In this document: in pieces, positions 1 through 8,928 of the stretch
Numbering within the stretch: the first letter of the stretch is position 1
Layout of the letters: each line of letters starts with the position of its first letter
Origin: Trachipleistophora hominis
Lineage: Eukaryota > Microsporidia > Pleistophoridae
Length of the DNA stretch: 64,000 nucleotides
Direction of reading: 5' to 3'
Assembly: GCA_000316135.1 (NCBI GenBank)
Contig: JH993935.1
Location: forward strand, 21,291 to 85,290
Made by a program: the position numbers and the translations under genes
Notes under the pieces: model-generated
What the model saw: the letters and a program-made list of their open reading frames with translations, nothing else
Database searches by the model: none
Told to the model about the DNA's origin: nothing

Positions 1-109
1 AATTTAATTTTCTCTAAGAGTATGTTAAATGATTATCTGTGCATACTTCATCTAACCCTAACCGTTCATCTAACCCCGGTTCATCTAACCCTTAAATAGT
101 TCATCTACC

Positions 110-225
110 CTCTAACCCTCTCCATCCTCAACCCATTCCTCTAACCCTCTCCATCCTCAACCCATTCCTCTAACCCTCCCCATCCTCAACCCATTCCTCT
201 AACCCTCTCCGTCCTCAACCCATAT
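110..225. repeat. 29-bp tandem repeat, four units
   Basis: Four head-to-tail units begin at 110, 139, 168 and 197. Each carries CTCTAACCCTC followed by CATCCTCAACCCATTC. The fourth is diverged. Looser TAACCC-containing copies lie on both sides (about 50-105 and 240-285). The array is pyrimidine-only on this strand and ends about 60 bases before the CID gene. TAACCC resembles telomere-type repeats, but the units are long and interrupted, so a true telomere is not supported. Confidence 0.8.
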
Positions 226-345
226 TACTCTCCCCATTCCTCTAACCCTCTCCATTCAAATAGCCCATCTAACCCTTATCTCAACCACCCCTCTAAAATA
301 TCCTTAACCCCCATTAATTTTAAAAATAAATCGTACAACCCTTCC

Positions 346-852
346 ATGTCACTATTCTCCCAAGAAACCTTCATAAAAGAAATACGTACATTATCACCAA
401 CCCAAGAGAAGATAAAGACCCTAGCCCTATACATGAAGACAACATCCACCGAATCAACCCGCATGCTGCGCATTCTAGACCAAGAATACGCAAAAAGCAA
501 CGCCTACCACAAGCTAAACATATTCTACCTGGCAAACGAGCTCATCCAAACGATAAAGAACGATGAGAAGGACTTAGCACTGCTACACGAGCAGATAAAA
601 AGTTTTGTGGTCTCCAATTTTGATGATGCGTATGCTGAGATGAGCAAGTATCCGGTGCTTAAGGGCAAGCTGATGGAGCTTAAGGGTGTGTGGGTGGAGA
701 GGAAGCTTTTTGGGGATGCTGAGCTTGCGGATGGGGCGTTGCCGTACACTTATGGACGGGAGGAGGTTATTAGGAAGATAGAGGAGTATTTTGATTGTCG
801 AGAGGCACTTGCCGAGTATCTTGATGGAATGGTGAAGAATCTAAGGCGGTAG
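346..852 (+). CDS. CID-domain (RNA polymerase II CTD-interacting) protein, RTT103/RPRD-like
   Basis: This 168-residue protein is nearly all one CID (RPR) domain. The N-terminus has the family pattern of a phenylalanine-rich start, a Q-E-K-I segment around residues 20-24 and the diagnostic helix KLNIFYLANELIQTIKN (about 56-72). A W-V-E-R motif near 116-119 matches the I-W-x-E-R closing helix. Such proteins bind phosphorylated RNA polymerase II C-terminal repeats and act in termination and 3'-end processing in the nucleus. Yeast RTT103 has a long C-terminal tail; this one stops shortly after the domain. The ATG at 346 is the first in frame. It converges on the EFL1 gene. The CTD kinase gene at 45788-46741 belongs to the same process but is not linked. 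Confidence 0.72.
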   Translation: MSLFSQETFIKEIRTLSPTQEKIKTLALYMKTTSTESTRMLRILDQEYAKSNAYHKLNIFYLANELIQTIKNDEKDLALLHEQIKSFVVSNFDDAYAEMSKYPVLKGKLMELKGVWVERKLFGDAELADGALPYTYGREEVIRKIEEYFDCREALAEYLDGMVKNLRR

Positions 853-1360
853 GGTTGATTAATGGAAAGGTGAAGAATCTAAAGCAGTAGGTCTATTGAC
901 GTATCGTATTAAATAAAGACGTTCTAACAGTTGATGCACGTAATGGTTGTATCTTACGCAGTGTTACCATTAAATAAATTGATAGGGATGGATAGAGGAT
1001 TAGTATAGATGGTAGAGGATTAGTATAGATGGTGGGGAGGTAGGATAGATGGTAGGGAGGTAGTAGGTAGGATAGTAGAAGGTAGGGTATAGATGGTAGA
1101 GGATAAGGATAGAGGATTAGGATAGTAGTGGGTAGGGTATAGATGGTAGTAATACTTGATAGTGATTATGATAGTATTATACTCCTCTATTACACTCTTA
1201 TCAATCATATTATACTTCTCTTATAAAAATATTATACTCCTCTATTACTACTGCCTTAATCTACCCTACCAATACTACCTCCTCAACCTACCCTCATCCT
1301 CAACCTACCCCCTTAACCTACACCCTCAACCTACCTCCTCAACCTACCCCCCCACAAGAC
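853..1360. repeat. Convergent intergenic region with purine and pyrimidine repeat arms
   Basis: The gap between two convergent genes holds a purine-rich arm (about 965-1145) built on GGATAGATGGTAGGGAGGTAG-type words and a pyrimidine-rich arm (about 1255-1360) with five CCTCAACCTACC-type units of roughly 16 bp. An AT-rich spacer lies between. The arms are roughly complementary, so a transcript reading through either gene could fold back. Confidence 0.7.
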
Positions 1361-3913
1361 CTACTTCTTTAACGTCCTCTGTTTCTCAGGCTCACTCACA
1401 ATAACCTCCTCATCACCCATCCCCTTCCTCCTCCTCTCCCCAACAACCACATCATCCCACACCCCCTCATACCGCACATACCCCTCCTCCCACGCATAAA
1501 CATAAAACGTTCCTCTAGTCACGCTCTTCAGCTCATCACTAAAATCGTTATAAAAGCACCTACGGATACGAAACTCAACAACAAAGAAACGATTCGTACC
1601 ATCGTATTCATTGGACAGCATTTTGAAGCGGTACTTGTTGAGCAGCTTGTAGCATTTGCCTACGTATTGTTCTGTTATGCTCAGCTTGCAGCGGTAGTAG
1701 AATGCGATGGGGATGGGGTGTGTGTTGTTGTATGCTGTGGTGAGTGTTTTTAAAAGTTTTGGGAAGAGATCGGGGGGTGTGGGGTGAGAGGCACCCGTAC
1801 GGGTGATACGTGCGTAGAATGATGTGTAGAGCACCTTTTCGTGCAATAGAGGGCCCTTCTTAATGAATACATTGATTACGTTCATCATTTCTTTCTTCAG
1901 AGCACGTGTTGTTAACACCGGTTCTTTTACATCATTAGTATTGATGTTGATAGTATTATCATTACCATTATTATTATTATCATGAGTATCATTATTAATA
2001 GTATCATTATCATTAGTATTATCATTATTATCTTCTATCTCTTCTGTATTTTTAGTCTCTTCTGTAGCATTGATACATAATTTAGAATCAAAGGTACTTA
2101 TCAATGAGTTATTATCATTATTATCATTATTATTAGTATCATTATCATTACAACCCCTTCCTTCATCACCCCTTCCTTCGTCACCCCTTCCTTCCCCTAC
2201 CCCATTACACCCCCCTACCTCATCACAATCATAACATTCTACGTGTAAATAATTCTCCTTACAATCACTCGGCCCAACAACCAAACAAACACTCAGCCCA
2301 CCAACATCAATCTCAGCCCTCCCCTCATCCCCACAGCCCTCACACACCAAATCACAGCACGCAACCTCATCAAACTCATATCTAAGATCATGCGCAATCT
2401 TCTCAAAATGCATGCGCCCTTCACACAGCAGTTCAACCTCACCATAACGATTAACCTTTGCCCTTAGTATAGGCTCACAGTACGAGAGCATTCTTATGCG
2501 TTCCTTCATATCGCACCACGGTCTTATCATTTTGGTGTAGAATGGCTGTGTGTTAAGGAGGTTGGCGTGCATGTTGAGTGCACGTGTGCTTAGAATGCTG
2601 TTGCGGTAGAAATTGCTTTGGAGGGCTACGAGGGTTGGTGCAGCTGCACTCTTTGTGTGTATTAGGCGGTCGTTCATGAATGTGTATATTTTTGTTATTG
2701 TGCATTGCTTGCTCTTGTCCTGTGTGTTGGTGAATAGAACCATTCCTTGGTGTATATTGGTGAATAGACGGGTGATGAACAGCAGTACGTTCTCGTGTAT
2801 TACTGCATACGTAGTTATGCCTATGATAGAGCACAGCTGTTCCTCAGGAACAATACTGCTAAGGAATGTACGATGATCTGCTGGAAGAACGTAGTGTTTA
2901 TCCTTTAATTTAACATTGGTAATAGGGTCAGTAATGGTAATATTGGTGTTAGTATTAGTAATATTGGTGTCTTCCTTCCCATCTTCCATGTCTCCTTCCT
3001 CAACGTTTTTTTCTTCAACCCCATCAATGCCCTTATCAACCCCTTCCTCAACGTTTTTTTCTTCAACACCATCAATGCCCTTATCAACCCCTTCCTCATC
3101 AACCTCCTGCCCATTCTTAACACCATCAATGCCCCCCTCCCCCGCGACCTGCCCATCAAATCCTACCCCCCCTTCAACTACCCCATCAACAGCAACCCGT
3201 CCTACTGCATCGTTCAAAGAATTAAAGAGGGCAACCTCTAAAGGACAAACATCCTTTAACTCCTTACCAACCACCCCCACACTCTCCAATCTCTCAACCA
3301 TCATCTGCCTACGCCTACCAGTCCGTCCATCACCATCACTCATAACATACAAAAACACCAAGGCATCCTTCAACGTACTATCAGCCCTAATCCTCCCAAA
3401 CACACCATAACAGACACCGTACAGCCCCGTACCACTGCACACCACCACATTGTTCCGTCTCCATTCAAAGCAATGCTCCCCCAAACACGCATTCATGCTC
3501 TGCACGATGCCAAGCACCACAGGCACAAGCTCAGGACAGCCAAGCAGCTTGTCAATCTTGTTGAGCACCAGCGTGCAACGCTTGCCCTTCGTTAATGCGA
3601 GCAGGGCAAGTGTGCGCGGTGTTATTCCTTCGTTGACGTCCACTATGAAAATGAAGTGGTCGCATAGACGGGCACTGCATTCCGTTAGGGAGTGGAAGTC
3701 TGTGTGGCCGGGCGTGTCTATGAATATGAAGCGCTGCGCTTGGAAGAATGAGAGTTTTAGGGTTATGCCACGCTCTTGCTCGTCGTTGCGCGTGTCGAGG
3801 TAGCGCAGCTTGCCAGCACTTCTACGTGATATTACGTGGGTGTATGACAGTAGAGAGTCTAGGAGGGTTGTCTTGCCGTGATCAACGTGTGCAACGACTG
3901 ATACGATGAACAT
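1361..3913 (-). CDS. EFL1: EFL1/RIA1-like ribosome-assembly GTPase (EF-2 family)
   Basis: An 850-residue translational GTPase. G1 is AHVDHGKTT (8-16), the switch-I threonine is T51, G3 is DTPGH (66-70) and G4 is NKID (118-121). The switch-I region reads AGKLRYLDTRNDEQERGIT, the EFL1 form rather than that of eEF2. EFL1 releases eIF6/TIF6 from pre-60S subunits in the cytoplasm. Later EF-2-like domains are recognisable, including IRRCFYNDFSDELKSVTRG near the C-terminus. It is shorter than yeast EFL1 (about 1110) despite two low-complexity insertions: a twice-repeated 16-residue acidic block near 275-310 and an Asn/Asp-rich stretch near 590-660. The ATG at 3913 directly precedes the P-loop. Divergent from a repeat array upstream. 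Confidence 0.85.
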   Translation of the reverse strand: MFIVSVVAHVDHGKTTLLDSLLSYTHVISRRSAGKLRYLDTRNDEQERGITLKLSFFQAQRFIFIDTPGHTDFHSLTECSARLCDHFIFIVDVNEGITPRTLALLALTKGKRCTLVLNKIDKLLGCPELVPVVLGIVQSMNACLGEHCFEWRRNNVVVCSGTGLYGVCYGVFGRIRADSTLKDALVFLYVMSDGDGRTGRRRQMMVERLESVGVVGKELKDVCPLEVALFNSLNDAVGRVAVDGVVEGGVGFDGQVAGEGGIDGVKNGQEVDEEGVDKGIDGVEEKNVEEGVDKGIDGVEEKNVEEGDMEDGKEDTNITNTNTNITITDPITNVKLKDKHYVLPADHRTFLSSIVPEEQLCSIIGITTYAVIHENVLLFITRLFTNIHQGMVLFTNTQDKSKQCTITKIYTFMNDRLIHTKSAAAPTLVALQSNFYRNSILSTRALNMHANLLNTQPFYTKMIRPWCDMKERIRMLSYCEPILRAKVNRYGEVELLCEGRMHFEKIAHDLRYEFDEVACCDLVCEGCGDEGRAEIDVGGLSVCLVVGPSDCKENYLHVECYDCDEVGGCNGVGEGRGDEGRGDEGRGCNDNDTNNNDNNDNNSLISTFDSKLCINATEETKNTEEIEDNNDNTNDNDTINNDTHDNNNNGNDNTININTNDVKEPVLTTRALKKEMMNVINVFIKKGPLLHEKVLYTSFYARITRTGASHPTPPDLFPKLLKTLTTAYNNTHPIPIAFYYRCKLSITEQYVGKCYKLLNKYRFKMLSNEYDGTNRFFVVEFRIRRCFYNDFSDELKSVTRGTFYVYAWEEGYVRYEGVWDDVVVGERRRKGMGDEEVIVSEPEKQRTLKK
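1935..2150. repeat. TNATNA trinucleotide-type low-complexity tract inside EFL1
   Basis: Runs of ATTATTATCATTAGTATC words encode Asn/Asp/Thr-rich sequence on the minus strand. They sit between conserved EF-2 domains, so they are probably a tolerated loop expansion. The same word family recurs upstream of the gene at 3979-4080. Confidence 0.7.
2995..3090. repeat. 48-bp in-frame tandem duplication in EFL1
   Basis: Units 2995-3042 and 3043-3090 are almost identical, each starting CTTCCTCAACG and containing a T7 run; a partial third begins at 3091. The period is a multiple of three and encodes a 16-residue acidic repeat (core VDKGIDGVEEKNVEE), so the reading frame is preserved. Confidence 0.85.
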
Positions 3914-4016
3914 GGGGTGCCGTAATTTTAACAGTTTTATAGGGTTAGAGGGTCAGTGCGTAGTTGTTGTAGAGTATGATAGTAATGATAATGACTGTAA
4001 TGATTATAGTAATAAT

Positions 4017-4080
4017 GACTGTAATGATAGTAATGGTTATAATGATAGTAATGACTGTAATGATAGTAATGGTTATAATG
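4017..4080. repeat. 36-bp tandem repeat upstream of EFL1
   Basis: Two units of a TAATGATAGTAATG-type sequence (4017-4052 and 4053-4080, the second partial), within a broader TAATGA low-complexity tract from about 3979. A plus-strand frame runs open through it only because of the triplet period. No gene is called here. Confidence 0.7.
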
Positions 4081-4458
4081 CGTATTATTACTATCTAATT
4101 ACTCTAATACCCTTACAATCTATTCTACTACCATACTCTACTATTACCATCCTTATGTATTTTTTATATTAAATCGTTTCTCTTCCTTACCATAGAACGT
4201 ATGATTGGTATTTCTACGTTGTTTTATGCATTCTTTACGTTATTTATCTTTTTATTCTTTTTAGGTTAAAGTGGTGGATGATCGTTAGACTGTCTATCTT
4301 ATCACTGGTTATATTTATAATATTATCTAATGGATGTTACTACAACCATTCTATAGGATTATAGTAAATATATTGTTTTATAGGACTATGATAAATATAT
4401 TTACTCCCCTCTACTACTATAATTTACTACCCCACCTCATCCTCTACCCCCACCTCAT

Positions 4459-4489
4459 NNNNNNNNNNNNNNNNNNNNNNNNNNNNNNN
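4459..4489. other. Assembly gap (31 N)
   Basis: The gap is flanked on both sides by CCCCACCTCAT / ACCCCATCCCA pyrimidine repeats, so an unresolved tandem repeat is the probable cause. Confidence 0.95.
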
Positions 4490-4548
4490 ACCCCATCCCA
4501 TCAATAAAATAAAAACCCTCCATCCAAATAAAAAATCAAACATTCCTT

Positions 4549-4755
4549 CACCCCTACCTCTCAAGCCATACGGCTTTGATCAAGTGTAGTATCTGTTTCT
4601 GTCAGTGTAAGAACTGGCATTGTCTTTCCTGAAAGACAAATCTATTTATTGGGACTGGTACTGTGTCTAACTGTTGCTGTGTGCTTGCATGCTGGGCATG
4701 TTGGACATGGTACTGCCGGTGGGAGACTTCCTATGGTTGGCTCGAAGCCGGCATA
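4549..4755 (+). ncRNA. U2 spliceosomal snRNA
   Basis: The 5' region has a perfect stem I (AAGCC 4563-4567 with GGCTT 4572-4576) followed by GATCAAGTGTAGTATCTG (4578-4595), the near-universal U2 segment containing the GUAGUA branch-point recognition sequence. Stem IIa is TGTCAGT 4600-4606 with ACTGGCA 4613-4619, one G-U pair. A second hairpin is GTCTTTC 4622-4628 with GAAAGAC 4631-4637. An Sm-type site ATTTATTGG follows at 4644-4652. The 3' half holds a long stem (4663-4671 with 4700-4708) and a terminal stem TGCCGG 4714-4719 with CCGGCA 4748-4753. Ends are approximate. U2 base-pairs with intron branch sites; two tiny introns are present at 27.7-28.0 kb. Confidence 0.9.
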
Positions 4756-4788
4756 AAATAAATTATTGTTTTAATGAATTACAGTTTA

Positions 4789-4922
4789 TTGATCTTATTG
4801 CTTGAAATTCTTTTCTCTATTGATTCTTTTCTCTATTGATCGTGTTCTCTGTTGATCTTATTGCTTAGGATTCTTTTCTCTATTGATCCCGTTCTCTGTT
4901 GATCTTATTGCTTAGGATGCTT
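4789..4922. repeat. 47-63 bp tandem repeat 3' of U2
   Basis: Units start at 4789, 4852 and 4899 with TTGATCTTATTGCTT and continue TTCTTTTCTCTATTGATC. The first unit carries an extra internal copy of the 16-bp TTCTTTTCTCTATTGA word. It begins about 35 bases after the U2 3' end, so it may overlap its 3'-processing region. Nothing further is seen from 4923 to 5110. Confidence 0.75.
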
Positions 4923-5110
4923 AACTGGCCAGGCTTTGAATGATTAACTGTAATAATACAAAATGCTTGGTCAGTTTAAGACAATAAGTTCTAAAGAGTG
5001 TCCTTCTAACTTAATTTAAAAACTTATCTAATTATTTACACGTAAATACTCTTATAATCCACTAGGACAGTGTAACTATCAACCATTGGTTCATAATATA
5101 CTCCTCATCA

Positions 5111-5317
5111 TTATGATGACAGCCTGTTCGTGATCACAGTTTTTTTACGCTCAGGAACGTTTAACTGCCTTTCAGCACAGATCTTTGTCATTATTTTACA
5201 AAGTGTATTAATGAAGGTCCTTTGTAGTGAACGTATTCAGACTGGTTGGACATGTTCAGCCGTTGTGAGTAGAACTAGTGTTTCTGAAAGATTGCACAAC
5301 AGGGAAAATATTGGCAT
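5111..5317 (-). pseudogene. Short broken ORF, unknown protein
   Basis: From ATG at 5317 the minus strand reads 69 codons to TAA at 5111, broken only by TGA at 5237-5239. The product starts MPIFSLLCNLSETLV and later contains NTLCKIMTKICAERQLNVP. Composition looks protein-like, with few Asn/Lys homopolymers, and the length free of other stops is notable in this AT-rich DNA. No family is recognised. It may be a decayed gene or the remnant of a mobile element. Confidence 0.35.
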
Positions 5318-5615
5318 TTAAGGAATTGTTGCATGTCAGGAATGTTTGTTTGGTTAGATAGTATGTTGTGAGATGATAATTAAACTGACATTCAAGTAAA
5401 AATCTCAGTTTTCCTTTTATTTAAGAATTCATCTCTCTTATGATGTTGTTGTCATCCACTACTATCGATATTATCTACTTATTTTTGATATATACACTAT
5501 TCTGCAACTACGTATGATAGTTCAAGCCTCTATAATTCTTACGGATGAAACCATTTTTATCCCTAGAGCTACGAATAAACTATATGTATTTATATGATCA
5601 TTATTGTTACTTAAA

Positions 5616-5650
5616 GAGAATACTTTATTTAATGTTGACATGAGAGGGTA
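5616..5650. repeat. Copy of a 35-bp dispersed repeat (TTTAATRTTGACATGAGAGG)
   Basis: The sequence TACTTTATTTAATGTTGACATGAGAGGGTA recurs, diverged, at 12899-12930 in the same orientation and inverted at 13886-13931 and 60149-60197. No inverted partner is found near this copy. Confidence 0.5.
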
Positions 5651-5781
5651 CTACTTTCAACAATTGAAAATGGAAATGAAACCTCTTTTAATGTAAAAAT
5701 GACATAATTTTATAAAAACTAACGAAAACTATCAGCAAATTTTGTGAAAAATCTAAAACTGTCTTATCAGAACAAAAAAAT

Positions 5782-5795
5782 ATAAATAGAGGCGG
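5782..5795 (+). promoter_or_regulatory. TATA-like box, ATAAATAGAGGCGG
   Basis: Lies about 105 bases before the ATG of the broken gene at 5900. The identical 14-mer occurs at 9597-9610, where no ORF follows. The shared element suggests a duplicated promoter region. Confidence 0.4.
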
Positions 5796-5899
5796 AATCC
5801 TATGACACATACTATTTTTGTTTGTTTGTTAATAAGTACTTCTATACGTATGGTACTGACAACACAACAATCTGCGCATAGGAATGATATAGAATAAAC

Positions 5900-6830
5900 A
5901 TGAGTGGAAAAGAAAATACGAAAGACCGATCATTTGAAGCGTCAGAAAGTGTGTGGCCACAACTTGAAACAGAAGAATTGGCAAAAGTGTTTGAAAGTCT
6001 ATGCTATGAAATAATTGACATATTGAGGTATTTTCAAGAGCATCATCAAAAGTGTTATAAACGAGAACATATTCTGGCCTCTCATCAGTATTAAAAGATT
6101 AGGGCAAATATAAAAATCGATCACCAATTGACGCTAATGATTTACGAAGTGTCCTTAGCGAAAACCTGTTCGTTATTCACGAAGAGACAAAACATGTGTT
6201 TATCGAACTGTTTTAAAAATATGTTAGAGAGGACTCGGAATCACGCGTATGGGCCGTATTCTAAGCCAGGTAGGTTGTGTAATAACATGTTCGGGGCTTG
6301 GTTATCATGCCGGTTGCAAAGACACGATTAAAAAACTAAGTTGTATTACTTTCTTTGTGTAATTATTATCTAATTTTATGTTTTTTCTTCTCGTCCAAGG
6401 GAAGAAAGCAAATTGGTTGACGAGGCTGAAAAATAACGTTAAAATTACGGCATACTCATTCACGAAATTGTTAGTAGACATTATGAAGCGCATCGTAGAA
6501 GTTAAAAATGCATATTTGATAGTGATACAGTGGATGATCTTGCTTTTACTGCAAGCGAATTTATTATGAAGTCTAAAAATGAAAATAAAATTTGATCAAA
6601 GCAGGAAATTGTTGCTAGAAATTACGCACATGTATACGATGAGCGGTATCAAAAATTCATATAATCTCCCACTATGGAACAGCTAAATCTTTTAGCGAAT
6701 GGTCTTGAGAAGTTTGTTCAAAAGTCTAAAATTTACAGAAATACACCAAAAATAACGAAGGGAAAAATGCGTAATAATAACTCGTGAGAAAGAACACCAT
6801 GTTATAGCGGTAATGCAAATAAAATTGCAT
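5900..6830 (+). pseudogene. Decayed gene, multiple frameshifts and stops
   Basis: An ATG at 5900 opens a 64-codon frame (starts MSGKENTKDRSFEASES, contains VFESLCYEIIDILRYF) that stops at 6092-6094. Protein-like sequence then continues in another frame from 6103 (NDLRSVLSENLFVIHEETKH, 6145-6204) to a stop near 6215. Further charged, protein-like segments lie at about 6520-6660 (VDDLAFTASEFIMKSKN; KQEIVARNYAHVYDERYQKF) and 6675-6780 (MEQLNLLANGLEKFVQKSK). The pieces are consecutive on one strand, as expected for one gene losing its frame. The upstream TATA-like box supports a former transcription unit. The family is not recognised. Confidence 0.45.
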
Positions 6831-7774
6831 TAAAATCTCTTCAACCGTAGACTTTAAACGCAGATTTCAACATTTAACCAAATGTTGTACATGATTGTGT
6901 TTTAATCAGATTAAGTGAAAAGTATTTTACCTGTATTTTGACCAAATATGAGAATTGTTTAATGTAGCTATTATTTCTGAAGATGAGGCGTGATGGAACG
7001 AACTATATCCGGCAATACAATTGGTCTGTTATAAAACGAACAATTTAAAAAACTCGAGGATTAAAAGTTTACGTTAATTTCAAAGGAATAATGTATTTAT
7101 AATCGTTCTCTAACTCTTTTTTCGAGGGAATCGTCGGTGTAAACGCTCTGACTTTAATTTTGGCAAATAAATGATTTGAAAATCCGAACAAAAAATAAAA
7201 AAGTGAAAAAACCACAAGAACGGATAATATGTTAGAGTCGAAAATAACAACAAGAAAATAATCGAAAGTGGATTTATGATGGTATTACTGCAATTACCGT
7301 TGTAAAATTAAGTATATCGTGTTAAGCCCAAGCAATAATGATTTGTTCATTGATGATTATAATTTTACGTGTATAAGAGCTCTAAAAAAACATCATCTAC
7401 CTTGTTTTATTAAAAATGTGTCCATATATCATTTATTCCATCTCATAGATACTTTTACCGCACATAGATTATTAATTATACCAGGCTTTTGTATTCCTAT
7501 GCAATCTTACCCGTTAATTTAGACGTGTTCTTGAATTTTTGACGACCTAAGGAATAGAGTTTGAGAAAAGTAAGTATTTACATAACCAAATCATTATAGA
7601 GTAATAAAACTTTATTTTTAATCAAAAGAAAAGTGACAAATTATAACAAATGCTGAATACTAAGAATTAATGAACACCAAAGAATGATTTCTGTATATTT
7701 ACCGAACGGCAAACACGCACATACTCAGTCAACCCTTCAAATCAACTTTTGTCGTCGCTACATCCGCAGTTTTC
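6831..7774. other. Intergenic, no supported gene
   Basis: AT-rich sequence. An open frame at 7319-7522 starts without ATG and is not supported. GTAAGT...TATAG at 7569-7598 resembles an intron, but no coding exons flank it. The stretch includes the 3' flank of the secreted-protein gene. Confidence 0.5.
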
Positions 7775-8899
7775 TTATGCTGCTGCAGCAGCTCTCTCAC
7801 TTTCGTCTCCAACCGGCCACATACGCATATTAATTTCTTTTTTGTCTTTGCTTTCCATCTTTTCATAATCATTCTTCCGTTTATTCGCACTGCTCTTCCA
7901 GTAATCTAAAAGTTCCTCGCTCAACACGTGGTGAAGATGTTTACGTTGTTGGTAAATGAGGAAATTTGCAAGCATTATGCTATTTTCGTCCATGAAGATG
8001 CAAGTCATACGAAAATCGTTGAGTGTTCTAACAATCATTTTTGCAGTTGTGATAAAATGTTTTTTTTCAAGTCTATCATTATCAATTTGAGCTTTCAGCT
8101 TGCGCAAGAATTCATGAAACGTTCCAACACGTTCTGCAGTAGCCTTCTTCGAGGAATCTTTGCTTTTTGAAGAACTAGATTCAATTAATATACCATATAA
8201 CTGGTATATTAAAATGATGTGAGCTCGCGTTTCATTGAGCAGCATATAAAATGCTTTAGCAAGATTAACAAGCCTGACATCATTTGGTTGGGTTTCCATA
8301 TGTTCAAACATCTTGACAAACGCCGTATAAGCCGTCTCAAAGCTGTCAAGTGTCCGTTCCTCTTCATTTAATCCATTTTCTATTACAGCAATCGCATCAT
8401 CAAAGTTGTTTGGATCGATTTTAAAAACTTTTATGTGTGAAACATCGTATGACCCGCATTCTTTGACAATTTTACTCGTCACTTCATGAAACTCATCTAA
8501 AAATTTTTTGGCTAGCTTAGTAAAGTTGTTCTCTGCAGCGATTTCCTTGGAAGGTACCTTATCGATGACCTTTTTCAATATTTCATTCATATCATTTTCA
8601 CTTCCAAACCAAAACGATTTAAGAGGTTGAGTAGCATATGAATTGGCCACGGCAGCTCTCATCGTGTTCATACGTACTAATACCTCGGCATCTGTAGAAG
8701 GCGGTAACGATAACCCCGCTACGTATAGAAATGGCAGGCGATCAGTATCATCACCTGATACAATAGCATTAGTACATAAGTGTCTACGTACGTCGTATAT
8801 TTCATCGAGTATATTTACTGGTGTACTTGCGTTTAACATATTAGTCATTAAGGCAAACAGAACCAACGTTTTGAATGGTAAATGTCTCACTGGTTGCAT
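7775..8899 (-). CDS. Predicted secreted protein, lineage-specific
   Basis: From ATG at 8899 the product is 374 residues and opens with a classical signal peptide (MQPVRHLPFKTLVLFALMTN, cleavage near MLNAS). The mature part is helical and charged with no recognised domain; a Ser/Lys-rich patch (SSSSKSKDSSKKA) lies near residue 250 and the C-terminus is polyalanine (ERAAAAA). The frame is open to 8938 but begins there with TTG. An in-frame ATG at 8917 is possible, yet a TATA-like box at 8921-8928 would then abut it; ATG 8899 places the box 22-29 bases upstream, as for other genes here. Secretion to spore surface or host is an inference. Family unknown. Confidence 0.7.
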   Translation of the reverse strand: MQPVRHLPFKTLVLFALMTNMLNASTPVNILDEIYDVRRHLCTNAIVSGDDTDRLPFLYVAGLSLPPSTDAEVLVRMNTMRAAVANSYATQPLKSFWFGSENDMNEILKKVIDKVPSKEIAAENNFTKLAKKFLDEFHEVTSKIVKECGSYDVSHIKVFKIDPNNFDDAIAVIENGLNEEERTLDSFETAYTAFVKMFEHMETQPNDVRLVNLAKAFYMLLNETRAHIILIYQLYGILIESSSSKSKDSSKKATAERVGTFHEFLRKLKAQIDNDRLEKKHFITTAKMIVRTLNDFRMTCIFMDENSIMLANFLIYQQRKHLHHVLSEELLDYWKSSANKRKNDYEKMESKDKKEINMRMWPVGDESERAAAAA

Positions 8900-8920
8900 A
8901 ATGGTGTTATGTATCATCTC

Positions 8921-8928
8921 TTTATATA
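8921..8928 (-). promoter_or_regulatory. TATA-like box of the secreted-protein gene
   Basis: TATATAAA on the minus strand, 22-29 bases upstream of ATG 8899. It decides between the two candidate starts. Confidence 0.5.

Noticed and set aside
1..300. Telomere end suggested by TAACCC repeats
   Set aside because: Units are 29 bp and interrupted, no pure short array, and a gene begins at 346.
2916..3410. Long Ser/Pro/Thr-rich plus-strand frame opposite EFL1
   Set aside because: Antisense to a conserved GTPase; openness follows from the repeat composition.
5130..5321. Plus-strand 63-codon frame
   Set aside because: Begins with GTG and is antisense to a more protein-like minus-strand frame.
7569..7598. 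GTAAGT...CATTATAG, 30 nt, intron-like
   Set aside because: No coding exon can be seen on either side.
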